Made by a program: the position numbers and the translations under genes. From Heracleum sosnowskyi (lineage: Eukaryota; Streptophyta; Magnoliopsida; Apiales; Apiaceae), in the NCBI GenBank assembly GCA_030848705.1, contig CM061244.1, forward strand, positions 44,557,190 through 44,621,189: DNA of 64,000 nt, written 5' to 3'. Positions within the stretch are counted from its first letter, which is position 1. Each line of letters opens with the position of its first letter. The notes under the pieces are model-generated. The model was not told where the DNA came from and did no database searches. It was given only the letters and a program-made list of their open reading frames with translations. Below, piece by piece: positions 54,095 through 64,000 of this stretch.

Positions 54095-55260
54095 CTTATC
54101 ATCAGGAATAGCAGTATCATCAGTAGTGGCCATTAGGGCATAGTTGACCACCTCAGTATCAGATTCTGAGGAAGAGTCCATCCAATCCTTGCTTGCAGTA
54201 ATGAGTGCTTTAGCCTTCTTGTACTCAGTTGCAAAGTGCCCCATTCCATTACATTTGTAGCATCTAACCTTTGACTTGTCAAATTTGCCACTTTTGCTGT
54301 CCTTTTTTTTATACTTGTCTTTGTCAGCATTGAAGGTCTTTTTCTGAAAGTTGCCTTGTCTTCTAGCCTTCCTGAACTTCATCTTCTTGAAGCCTCTGAC
54401 TATCATAGCAACCATCTCTTCCATGTCTGAGTCAGAAGAATCATCATCAGGATTGGCATCAGGATTGCCATCAGTATCTGACGATGAGTCATCGGGATCT
54501 GACTCAGCTATCCTTGATTTTCTTCTAGAGACCTCCACAGCTTTTCCTTTTGATTTAGCCTCTACATTCAAGGCAATAGACTTTGCCTTGCTGCTTCTCT
54601 TATTCTTCCTTTGTTGAACCTCAAGATCATAGGTTCTGAGCATCACATAGACTTCATCAAGAGACACAGTGTTTAGATCATACTGATGCCTAATTATTGA
54701 TGTTTGTGTATCCCATTCTTCTGGTAAAGCTCTCAGAAATTTGGTATTAGAGTCTTCAGATACATACTCTTTGCCTAATAATGATAGATTATTCAAGAGA
54801 GTCAGGAATCTATCATATAGGTCAGTAAGACTCTCATCAGGTCTAGCATCAAATTGTTCATACTCTTGAATAAGTAGAGCCCTCCTGTTCTTTTGACAGA
54901 TGCAGATCCTTGGCATTGAGTTTCCAAAGTGTCCCAAATTTCTTTTGCAGACTTGCATGCAATCACCTTGTTTGACATGACAGCATCAAGACTGTTGTAA
55001 AGGATATTCTTTATCTTAACATCTCTGAGAACGTCAGCTTTCTCTTCTGGAGTCCAATCTGTTTTCACCTTGACCGCGTAGTGTTCAGGTACAGTATCTG
55101 TTTGTGGAATTAGTCTTGTAGGAATATATGGTCCATCACGAATCATGTCCAAATAGTCAGGATACATAGCCTCCAGGTACATCAGCATCTTTACCTTCCA
55201 TGTTGGATATTCAGACTTCTTCAGGATGGGAATTTTCATGCTTTCATACTTTGTTGACAT
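52992..55260 (-). pseudogene. gag: gag of element D, broken; three possible zinc knuckles
   Basis: The minus-strand start is the ATG at 55260 (MSTKYESMKIPILKKSEYP), matching B and C. A frameshift lies near 54900, a TAA at 53846-53848 with the same frame readable beyond, and another frameshift near 53440. Knuckle 1 is CYKCNGMGHFATEY near 54260, its last Cys replaced by Tyr. Knuckle 2 (CFNCGNSNHLAIDC) is near 53410 in the shifted frame. A third C-x2-C-x4-H-x4-C motif (CFHCGSKWHSIYTC) is near 53290. The gag frame ends with TGA just before the pol start. Asp/Ser-rich linkers near 54430-54510 are written with the element's word. Confidence 0.88.
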
Positions 55261-55295
55261 CTTAGATCGTATCTGATTCAAATTTAAAACAGTTT

Positions 55296-55307
55296 GCTCT
55301 GATACCA
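55296..55307 (-). other. Primer binding site of element D
   Basis: The minus strand reads TGGTATCAGAGC two bases after the LTR end. It matches initiator tRNA-Met. Confidence 0.9.
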
Positions 55308-55309
55308 AT

Positions 55310-55768
55310 TGTTGCCCATTAAATAACAATTGTAGAAGGGGGTTGAATACAATTGTATAAGATTATCGACTTAATAAATTATGTATCACAAATATGTAAT
55401 AATAATAACATCTTTATTAAATCTGATATAAAACTGTTACAAACTCTCTCAAGAAATTCTGATGTTCTTGAGAGCTTCTAGGTTGCAAAATACTCGTGTA
55501 TGTGATCTATATAAATCGAAACCTATAAATAAGGAACCGACAAAATAAACTTCCTTATTTAACTAGACTCCAAATATAACTCTGAGTAGGAATCCTAATC
55601 AGCTTCCAGTCCTGATGATCAATCCTGATCCCAGTCCTGATATAAATCCTGATGATAATCCTGATACTGACGCTTGAGCAAATACTGATGACTATGCAAT
55701 ACTGATGACGTCAGCAATCCTGATCAGTTGAGTCTAGATCCTGACGATCATTGAATCCTGATGTAACA
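55310..55768 (-). repeat. 5' LTR of element D (459 bp)
   Basis: On the minus strand it starts TGTTACATCAGG at 55768 and ends GGGCAACA at 55310, giving TG...CA ends. Seven or more copies of CCTGAT lie at 55600-55766. A TATA-like TTTATATAG (minus, near 55510) is the likely promoter. A C run then TTCTACAATTG near the inner end matches the other three copia LTRs. It is the shortest LTR of the four. Confidence 0.85.
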
Positions 55769-58562
55769 TTTAATATTTTATTAATTGCATTAGTTAAAAA
55801 AAATAAGTAGGTGTGTTAAACCTTTTTAAATAATTAAAAGTATTAAAAAAGATTTTAAAATAAATAAGTAACGGTTTGTCCATGATATTTTTATAAAATG
55901 ATGGGTTTCAGTAAGGAAAAATAGAAAAAGTAACATCTTTTAGTTGAAAAAAGTAATTGCACGTAATTAGAAATATTAAAATAGGCTTTAAAATAAATAA
56001 GTAACGGTTTGCCCATTATATTTTTGGAAAAGGAGGAGTTTTAGTAAGGAAAAATAGAAAAAATAACATGTTTTAGTTGAAAAAGGTAATTGCCCGTAAT
56101 TACAAATATTAAAACATGCTTTAAAATAAATAAGTAAGGATTTGCCCGTGATATTTTTGGAACATGATGGATTTTAGTAAGAAAAAATAGAAAAAGTAAC
56201 ATATTTTAGTTGAAAAAAGGTAATTGTCCGTGATTTTTTTAGAAAAAAGGGGGATTTTTTTGAAAACAATTGAAAAAGTAATGTATTTAAGCTGAAAAGG
56301 TAATTGATTATAAATAATATTATTATTTAAAAATAAGAAAGGGTAATTAAGTAAAATCACTAAGTGCCGATCGACCGACCAAACTTTTAATGTTTCATCT
56401 ATTATAATATAGTACTAGCTTAAAACATGTGCGATACACAGATTATTTAGTTATTATTTTATTATTTATGTTTTAATATTTTATTAATTATATTCGTTAA
56501 AAAAATAAGTACATATGTTGAAAAAGTTAAAATTTTTAAATAATTAAAAGCATTAAAATAGATTTTAAAATAAATAGGTAAGGTTGTCCGTGATATTTTT
56601 GGAAAAAGAAGGATTTTAGTAAGAAAAATATAAAATATAACATAATTTAGTTGAAAAGGGTAATTGGTTGTGATATAGTAGGTATGTTAAAATAGGTAAA
56701 GTTTTTTAAATAATTAAAAGCATTAAAATAGTTTTAAAATAAATAAGTAAGGGTTGTCTGAGATATTTTTGGAAAAGCAGAGATTTTAGTAAGGGAAAAT
56801 AGAAAAGGAAACATGTTTTAGTCATGGTTGTAAAAATTGCCGATTTGTCCGATAAATCGGCTGACAAATCGGTGATCGGTGAGCTGCCGATCTATTATCG
56901 TGAAATCGTCGAAAAAAACGGTTTCGAGTAAAACAGGTCAAAATCGGTGAAAATTGGGTCAAACTCGGAAAGATTATGAAGAGTTTGATATGAAACACAA
57001 AAAGTTGAGAGGTTTATATGATATAAATGGATCGAGATTTCTTAGAAAGACAAAAGAAAGTATACATATACATACATACAGAAAGAAGAAGATATATGTA
57101 TACATACATACAGAACTCAAGGAAGAAGAAGATGGGACACGATTCCCAAAACTTGCCTTTCTTTGTCTTTCAAAATGAGTTTAACGAAATTCTTTATAAT
57201 AAATGTAGTAATTATAGTCTTGTTGTATTATAAAATTCAATTAAATATATGTACTAGGTAGTATTAGTAAATAGTAATGAATATAGAGTAAATATAATAA
57301 TTTTATTTAAACAAAAATTTGTTTAATTTAATATTATAAATATATACATTTTTGTATATAAATAAATTAATGGTCAGATTTACTAAATATTATTGAATTT
57401 ATTATTAAATTACATCCGATTAATTTCCGATTTATCATTCCGATAAATTCCCGATTTCCGATAAATCGCTATACGGTAGCTCAACCGATTTGTTCCGATT
57501 TCCGAAATCTACAACCATGGTTTTAGTTGAAAATTTTAATTGACCGTTATATTTTTGGGAAAAAAAAAATTTGTTAGAAAAATAGAAAAAGTAGCTGAAA
57601 AATGTAATTGGTTATAAATAAGAATATCTTTTAGTTGAAAAAGGTAATTGTCCGTGATATTATTGAAAAGGAAGGGTATTTTGTTAGGAAAAATAGAAAA
57701 TAAGTAAAGGTTGCACGTGATATATTTGGAAAAGGAGAGGTTTTAATAAGAAAAAATAGAAAAGGTAAACCCGTGTGATGCACATATTGTTTTTAATATT
57801 TGTTATTTGATGATTTACGTTATAATATTTTATTAATTGCATTTGTTAAAAAAAATAAGTAACCATGTTAAAATAGCTATATATTTTTTAAAAAATTAAA
57901 AGCATTAAAATAGGTTTTAATTAAGGGTTTATCCTGATATTTTTGGAAAATGAGAGATTTTAGTAAGTTAAAATAGAAAATGTAACATGTTTTTGTTAAA
58001 AAAGGTAATTGCCCGTGATATTTTTAGAAAAAGAAGTGATTTTGTTAGAAAAAATTGAAAAGGTAATGTGTTTTAACTGAAAAAGGTAACTGGTTATAAA
58101 TATGTATTTTTATTTAATAAGATAAGTAAGAATAATTAAGTAAAATCACAAAGTACCAAAAAACAGGCACTAACAAACAGGTACCGTGCCGACCAAACTT
58201 TAATGTTTCGTCTATTATAATATAATAATAGTATAGTATAGTATAGTATAGATAGATAATATAAATTATAGTGAGAATAAATATAAAAGGTAATCTGGTT
58301 TAATTTAAAGGTAATTGTCCGTGATATTTTTTGGAAAATGAGTAGATTTTGTTAAAAAAAAAGTATTTTAATCCTAAAAGATAATTGTCCGTGATATTTT
58401 TGGAAAATGAGTAGATTTTGTTAGAAAAAAGTGTTTTAATTATAAAAGACAATCTGCTAGTTACTATTTTTATATTATTTTATTTTTTAATAAATAGGAT
58501 AAATGACCGAAACCGAAACCCGAAAACCAAAACTTCTAATGTTTTGGCTTTAATAATATAGT
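55769..58562. repeat. Degenerate AT-rich dispersed repeat array
   Basis: The theme AAAATAAATAAGTAAGG, then TGCCCGTGATATTTTTGG, GATTTTAGTAAG, AACATGTTTTAGTTG and GGTAATTG recurs roughly every 100-150 bp from about 55840 to 58480, with at least ten recognisable but diverged copies. CCAAACTTTTAATGTTTCATC with ATTATAATATAG marks segment ends near 56400 and 58230, and a weaker version lies near 58550. There is no coding capacity. A hAT-like element is inserted at 56823. The repeat class is not recognised. Confidence 0.55.
56823..57519. mobile_element. hAT-like non-autonomous DNA transposon (697 bp) with 8-bp target duplication
   Basis: The ends are CATGGTTGTA and TACAACCATG, exact inverse of each other, with further imperfect inverted similarity inside (CGATTT/ATCGG-rich). 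The flanking 8 bases GTTTTAGT at 56815-56822 and 57520-57527 are identical. Eight-base duplications and short inverted ends fit the hAT superfamily. No transposase is encoded; ORFs of 74 and 68 codons at about 56954-57233 come from a TACA-rich microsatellite. Confidence 0.85.
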
Positions 58563-59027
58563 TGTTAACGGAGGAATTTGGTGATAACAAATTTCGGGGA
58601 TTTGCTGGAATAACGAATTTGTAATAATAGGGGGATTTGGGAATTTTGGGTGTTTGGGGCTGGACTTGAAAGGTGTCTCGACTTGTTAGATGTGTCAGAT
58701 CCTATTCCAAGATGTCTGCGTACCCTGTTTATATATAGGGATCAAGCCAACGCAGTTCTGTGATAGGATAATATTTTTAATCCATGTGATTGTTAAGGGA
58801 TATGTTGAGATAAGTTGATTTTATCTTTTTAGAGTTATATTAGCGTTGTGATTCTTTCCTGATTTGAAAGAATCGTTTGAAGATATTTTTTAGTAATTGA
58901 TTGATTTAGATTGATTGTTTCCTCGTTTTAGAGAAAGGATATTACTTAGTGGTTAAGCAATAATTATTATTAGATTAATATTGGGAAATTATTAGATAAT
59001 TGAGACAACCAAAATTATGGCGTAACA
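58563..59027. repeat. Solo LTR (465 bp) with 5-bp target duplication
   Basis: It starts TGTTAACGG and ends GGCGTAACA, so it has TG...CA termini with short inverted ends. The flanking ATAGT at 58558-58562 and 59028-59032 is an exact 5-base duplication. A TATA-like TTATATATAGGG lies near 58730. No primer site, coding sequence or second LTR is adjacent. This fits loss of an element by recombination between its LTRs. It is not one of the four copia LTR families described here. Confidence 0.75.
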
Positions 59028-60036
59028 ATAGTATAGATAGATAGTATAGTATTGAGAGTTAAATTTAAATATTTAAATTAACTAATTTTATTTATACTTT
59101 TAAATTTATCGCTTAACTTGTGATCAAATCCTTTGTACATAAAGATTTAGATACCAAAGTTCCCGAGCCAAGTTGGTCTCGCTCATTGCTTAATCAATAG
59201 TAGTTCGATCGTGACTCGGGAAGACTTTTTACTAAGTTACGATTTGACATATAACTGAAGCTATTAAAAAGTTTAATATAAATGATTATTATGTAGTTAG
59301 GGAGAAATTATCACTATTATGTAGTCGGGGAGAACGGATCTTTCGACCTATGGGAGAATGGATCTTTCGACCTATGCTTTCGTATTATCCTTTTTACTTT
59401 TATTATATAATCGTATATAATTTTGTCAGGTTTGTATAAGTTTTCGAATTTAATAATAACTCGTTACATTTTTTGTTTTGAAATTATTTCATCCATTATA
59501 TTACATTTTAACATTTTTTGTTTATAAATTTAATATTCACTCGTTGCACTTTTCGGTTTGAAAATATTATGCTTCATATTTTACTATTTAACTTTAAGAA
59601 TGCATTTTAACATAAAAATTGTGAATGTGATTACCCCAGCTTTTGCGAACTGGCGACTTACGAATGGTTGAGTAATCTTCCACCTTTTTCTTGATCTAAT
59701 TTCTGTCTAGGTCCTTTTCCAATTTCTAATTTTTCCTGAATTACATATTGTAATCTGTAACTTTTAAATACTCATCTAGCCGGAAAATTTATCTTAGTTT
59801 TTTATCCTCCAGCTTCGTATGACTTATAAACTTGCTTCAGTTTCAGTTACCTTTAAATTTTAATGCTATTTTCTTTGTCTGTTCTTCGGGCTCCGGTCAC
59901 TAAATTTACTCCTGTTGCCCCCTTGTTGGCGTTATCAGTTTATCAAACTATTTACAATAATATATATATAGTACTACCCTTCTATTCTACAAAAACCAAA
60001 CGGTCCGCCGTAACCGGTCATACATAATATAAAATA
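59028..60036. other. AT-rich intergenic DNA without recognisable gene
   Basis: No supported ORF or RNA gene. The only structure seen is a tandem pair of about 24 bp (GGAGAACGGATCTTTCGACC and its copy with one change) at about 59330-59378, and a short AT dinucleotide run near 59962. Confidence 0.6.
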
Positions 60037-60243
60037 CTCCCCTGTCCCATTTATATTGTCACATTTTTTATTTAGGATGTCCTAAAAATGTTGTTCATTT
60101 TCGATTAATATGGTAAATTAAGTGTTAATTATGTTAATTTATTTGAAAAATAAGATAATTTTTTAGTAATTATTAATTTGTTCAATATTATTGAATAAAA
60201 GATGAAAATCTGATTGATGATAAAATAAGTGGGATGGAGGGAG
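60037..60243. mobile_element. Stowaway-like MITE (207 bp)
   Basis: The ends are CTCCCCTGTCCCATTTAT and GTGGGATGGAGGGAG, imperfect inverted repeats of the CTCCCTCCGTCCCA type known from Tc1/mariner-related Stowaway MITEs. TA dinucleotides flank both sides (60035-60036 and 60244-60245). No coding capacity. Confidence 0.85.
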
Positions 60244-60673
60244 TAACTTTTTTTTTTGGTAATTTTTCCAAGGCTTTAGTCATAGTAAGAGCATCTCCAA
60301 GGACGACCCCTATTTTGGTTTTTAAAATATAATAAAATAATGATTATCTAAAATATAAAGAAATCAAAAGGTTGTTTTACTCTAATGGTGTTAACTATAA
60401 TGTTATCTAAAACTTAAAATAATATTGTAATATTTAATCAGTATCTTAGGTACTATTGGGAAATGATGAAAGTGTTAAAGTACATATATGTAAATTATAA
60501 GAAAGAAATGATGAGGTGACATTATAGGGGTTTGATTCTCTTTCCTAAATATAGGGTTGAGTTTTCTCTCACCTATAAATTAAGAGGATGGAAACTGGGA
60601 AGGATAGTTGGAGCCTTGCATTTGAGTCTCAATCCCTAAATTTTGTCCACCTAGATCAAATAAAGATAAGAGG
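60244..60673. other. Intergenic DNA without recognisable gene
   Basis: AT-rich; no supported ORF, RNA gene or repeat. A 61-codon ORF at 60588 runs into the next LTR and lacks any recognisable domain. Confidence 0.5.
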
Positions 60674-63600
60674 TGTAATATCCCAAAATTTTGTAATATT
60701 TGAAACCCTGATGAATAGTAATTTTGCTGATGAAAATATTTTCAGACCACCCTATATGGGAAACATGGAATGAATTTTTCGAAGTTATATTATTGATGTA
60801 TAAGGAGAATAAGTGAATGCAAACGCAATCAGAATCAGAAGATTTCCATTCGAGTTTTAAATCACTATTCACTGGACAATCAACGATGTATTGATTTGAT
60901 CGTTTTGGGAAAGTATGTAGAATGAGAAATCCATGATCACATATTAAACCTAGGTTATAAAAAGGTCAAGGAAGGATCCCCTAGCATTGGTACAGAGAAA
61001 CATTTTTAAAATCACTTGAACCTATCGTGAAACTTAGCGACAAAATAAAAGCGTAACGAATTATGGATTAAACCCTAACCAAAGGAGAAGTATCATATGA
61101 GATCATCAAGTGCAACATATAAGAGGACCGATGACACAAATTATGACATAAGCATGACACAGGAGGATGACATAGGTGATGATAAAGTGATGACAAGGTA
61201 ATGAATCACCACCTTGTCACCACTTTCACTACACAATTAGCCAAGGCTTGACATGTGTCCTTGGGTGACAAAACTAATTAAAGACCACAAAATTAAATGG
61301 CTTGTAATAAGTGTTAATTAGACAAAAAGAAAAGAAAATCAAAGAAGAAGAAGAAGAACAAGAAGAAGAGCAAACATTCGGCCTTTTTTTTCTTCCAAAG
61401 ATAAGGAAATTTTTCCTCAAGTTCTACTCCACCAAAAATCATGATCTTGGGCTCTAAATCATCCTCATCCATAGACTAAGGTAAATCCTTGATCCTAGCT
61501 TCATCCATGGATGATATCATATCCAAATTTTGATTATAAGATGAGCATGAATAGTGTTTTGAATAGTAACTTTTAGTGTTCTTGATTTGTTCTTGAAGTT
61601 TATGGCTTGTTAAGGATGTTTAAGGATCAAGCAAGGATATATAAGCTCTTGATAGTATTTACCAAGCACCAAGGAAGGTATAAACCTCTCACACCCTTGG
61701 TTATACTTTGATTATTATGATTAGTTTGATGATAGTTTATGTTAGTATGAATAAGAGATTGAATCTTGGTTTTGATGAATGAGTAAGTAGTTATTTTGAT
61801 GGATGATATTGTAGATGTTTGTTTTGACTTGTTGGTTAAAGATCATGGGTTAGTTTAGATGATGAATGAGAAGTATTGATGGTTTGGTGGTGTTAATGGA
61901 TTGATTGGAGTGTTTTAAACACGGGAATCACGATTAAGCGTCGTTACCATGTCAGATTTTCTTTAGAAAGTTTAGACAGAGACCACGGTTACCTTCTAGG
62001 CATAACAATGAGTCTTTCTGACCATGATCATGTAGGTCATGTGTTGTAGTTTATTTTGGCGAAAGAATCGTATCGTTTCGATTTACGGTTTAGGAGAAAC
62101 AGCCGTTTTAGTGAAAGCGGTTTCGGATACCTAAGTAGTTCACTTTATGAACTTTGAGCTTGTGATCAAACCCCTTAAAAATGGACATAGGTCATGAAAT
62201 TAATGTGGATACTAGTATGGACAGTTAGGAAGGGAACCGAGAAGGTTTCGTGTTAAAAAGATGATTTTTTAGATTTTATAAAAATGCGAGAATTAAAGTT
62301 GCGCAAGTGGAATGCCCTTAAGGGGATAACAAAGCCATAAGTTTAGTAATGGTAAAGTACTTGGGTTTTGTGAATGTATTATCAACCAAACTTTTGACTT
62401 AAGAGTTTAAGGAATGTCATGGGGTTATAAGTGACCAAGAACGAGACATTTGATGTTCGTTAATAGAACGTTAGTGCTTAAGTTAATGGCACTTTAAATG
62501 ATTACGATAGGGAACTGATCGAGTATTTCTTTGTTTATAGATTTCCCGGCAAATTCTCGAACCCCTAACAACCAAGGACCCAAGGCAAGTTTTCTCATTC
62601 CATGCTATGTTTCAATTACCTATAACTGATGATTGCATATGATATGATATCATGCATGCTTTCAAACCTTACATCGTATATAGATGTGGTTGTATTTAAA
62701 AATGTTGAAATTATAGTATATGCATATGATAGATGCATGCAAGTTTTCAAACCCCACATCTTATAGAGATGTTGTTGTGATTTAATGTTGTGCTTGTGAT
62801 ATATTCTGCTTTAATGCTGTGAAAAGAATTATAAACTGATTACGCTTTTGATAAAAAGCTTTGTGAGATATAAGGTTTATAAGTAAATACTAGATATAAA
62901 CCGAGGTTTTTAAAGGCTCTAAGGGTAGAGCACTCGTACGATGATTTTAAAACATTAGACCGGGAGTCCAATTTATTATTTTATCTTGATTATACTGTCA
63001 GAAACTGTAGGGTTCCAGGGACAGCTATATTTTAAAATGTTGATTAAATATTCCAATATATATATATTATTGGATATTTAATATGAGATATTTAAATAAT
63101 ATTATTATAAATATTATTTGAATATTTATTTAATTAAGTGAATATTATTTTGGATATTCACTTAAGTGGAATTTTATTGAATAATAATTCAATATTTATT
63201 ATTTGAATATTTATTAAATATTCCAAATATGATTTAAAAATCATAGAACCTTATTTAAATATTACGTAAGGTTCCGATAGTTATTTAAAATATTTTCTGG
63301 TCTCAAAAATATTTATTGGAGTATAGTAGGGGTTCCCAACTACTTTTAATAATTTGTCTCAATTGATGACTATGGTTTTTTAACTTATTAAAAATTGGGA
63401 ATCCATTCCAGGAAGTGAACATATGATTTCACTTGCCTCTTTCATTAAAAGTGAGTATATTTTGGGTTTCTGAATTATCAGAACTAAAGATATTTTACAA
63501 AAACTCCCAGGTCATGATTTTCAAAATACATGGTAATCGTTCGTTGTTTCGTTGATTGATGTCAACCCACATTGTGACTTACTCCTTTCAAACATTCTGG

Positions 63601-64000
63601 AGTAAGAAAATCTGAAATGTTGCAAAGTGTTGACAAGTACTTTGTACTTGGGGAACCAGGATTAAATTCTGATTCCCGTTTCATTGTTTTTTCATCCGGG
63701 ACTAGGAGGAAACGTGTAAGAGGCTATGGGACAGTCCATCAAATTATATAGCGTAAGAGGCTGTGGGGCAGTCCAGCAACTATCTCGCGTAGGAGGCTGT
63801 GGGACAGTCCAGCAAATACAATGCCCGTATGCGGCTGGGGTGATACTCATGTTAAGATATCGTCCATCTACTAGTAGAAAAGTGTGAGTTCGATACAACG
63901 ACTGATCATCGTGTATCGTGGTGTGCTCCAGAAGGTCCCTTCCCTCCAATTGGAGTTGTGCTGCACATTGTAACGAAAGCCTAGGTGCTGAGTTACCGAT
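60674..64000 (+). repeat. 5' portion of another Tekay-type LTR, continuing past the window
   Basis: It begins TGTAATATCCCAAAATTTTG, parallel to TGTAATAACCCGAATTTTTG of the 24398 LTR. It keeps the same landmarks in the same order: GAATAGTAA near the start, AGGAAGGTATAAA (61672), a GACCGGGAGTC block (62955) and an AT-rich TATTTAAT tract (63050-63240). Similarity is diverged, so it is a different subfamily. No end, primer site or coding region is reached. More than 3.3 kb is present. Confidence 0.75.
63716..63824 (+). repeat. Three tandem 36-37 bp units in the Tekay-type LTR
   Basis: The units GTAAGAGGCTATGGGACAG..., GTAAGAGGCTGTGGGGCAG... and GTAGGAGGCTGTGGGACAG... lie at 63716, 63753 and 63789. 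Each continues TCCA(G/T)CAA with a variable tail ending GC. A partial fourth copy may follow (GTATGCGGCTGGGG). The 85-codon minus-strand ORF here is a by-product of the repeat. Confidence 0.8.

Larger units (their letters stand above)
50785..55768 (-). mobile_element. Element D: Sirevirus-like Ty1/copia element, internally deleted and cut by the Athila-like LTR
   Basis: The minus-strand order is 5' LTR, primer site, gag, pol to the start of RT, then a direct jump into an ORF3 fragment that stops at the Athila LTR. RT and RNase H are missing. The element's word is ATCCTGATGA / ATCAGGATT, found in the LTR, gag and pol linker. The rest of ORF3 and a 3' LTR are not found on the other side of the Athila element, whose left flank is element C. 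Confidence 0.85.

Noticed and set aside
59160..59225. Possible hairpin (CCCGAGCC ... GACTCGGGA)
   Set aside because: Short, imperfect arms with a long loop in AT-rich DNA; no support for a terminator, tRNA or element end.

Overview
The window is a nested retrotransposon block from a large plant nuclear genome. I see no intact host gene, no rRNA or tRNA gene, and no prokaryotic feature. Ty1/copia and Ty3/gypsy elements with plant-type primer sites (12-nt initiator-tRNA-Met matches, and the Athila-type TGGCGCCG site), a Stowaway-like MITE and a hAT-like element point to a eudicot, perhaps an asterid. The species is not recognisable from the sequence alone.

Layout from left to right. (1) Element A, + strand, from before the window to 11927: a Sirevirus-like copia element with gag, pol, a regulatory spacer, a 1477-aa third ORF (ORF3) and a 3' LTR. 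It sits inside ORF3 of (2) element C, - strand, 11928 to about 21135, a decayed relative with ORF3, spacer, pol, gag and part of a 5' LTR. (3) Athila-like Ty3/gypsy element, + strand, 21136-50784: both LTRs, gag and 3' UTR survive, but RT, integrase and everything downstream are gone. Its interior holds (4) a Tekay/Del-type chromovirus (24398-34168) with a 4.7-kb LTR, (5) a 1.13-kb element with inverted ends carrying two formamidase first-exon fragments (34167-35297), (6) copia element B, + strand (35298-48714), with open gag, pol, a small acidic ORF, a 1660-aa ORF3 and a 3' LTR but no matching 5' LTR, and (7) the end of a diverged Tekay-like LTR (48715-48980). (8) Element D, - strand, 50785-55768: a fourth copia relative with a 459-bp 5' LTR, gag and pol, joined by deletion to an ORF3 scrap. 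(9) 55769-60673: AT-rich degenerate repeats containing a hAT-like element with an 8-bp target duplication, a solo LTR with a 5-bp duplication and a Stowaway-like MITE. (10) From 60674 to the end: the start of another Tekay-type LTR.

Most notable observations. First, all four copia elements carry an AG|GTA donor-like site at the homologous position in gag and a TGCAG|G acceptor-like site at the start of pol. Both are in codon phase 0, so splicing would fuse the N-terminal half of Gag in frame to Pol. In the unspliced RNAs the two reading frames are separated by a stop codon or a frame change. Second, each copia element has its own short repeated 'word', mostly arranged as inverted pairs, in its LTR and pol-ORF3 spacer. 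In A, B and D the word also occurs in frame inside the variable linkers of coding regions. The Athila-like element does the same with a GC-rich word. Third, the spacer in A and B looks like a second promoter module for ORF3 expression. In B it also contains an unrecognised 86-aa acidic ORF.
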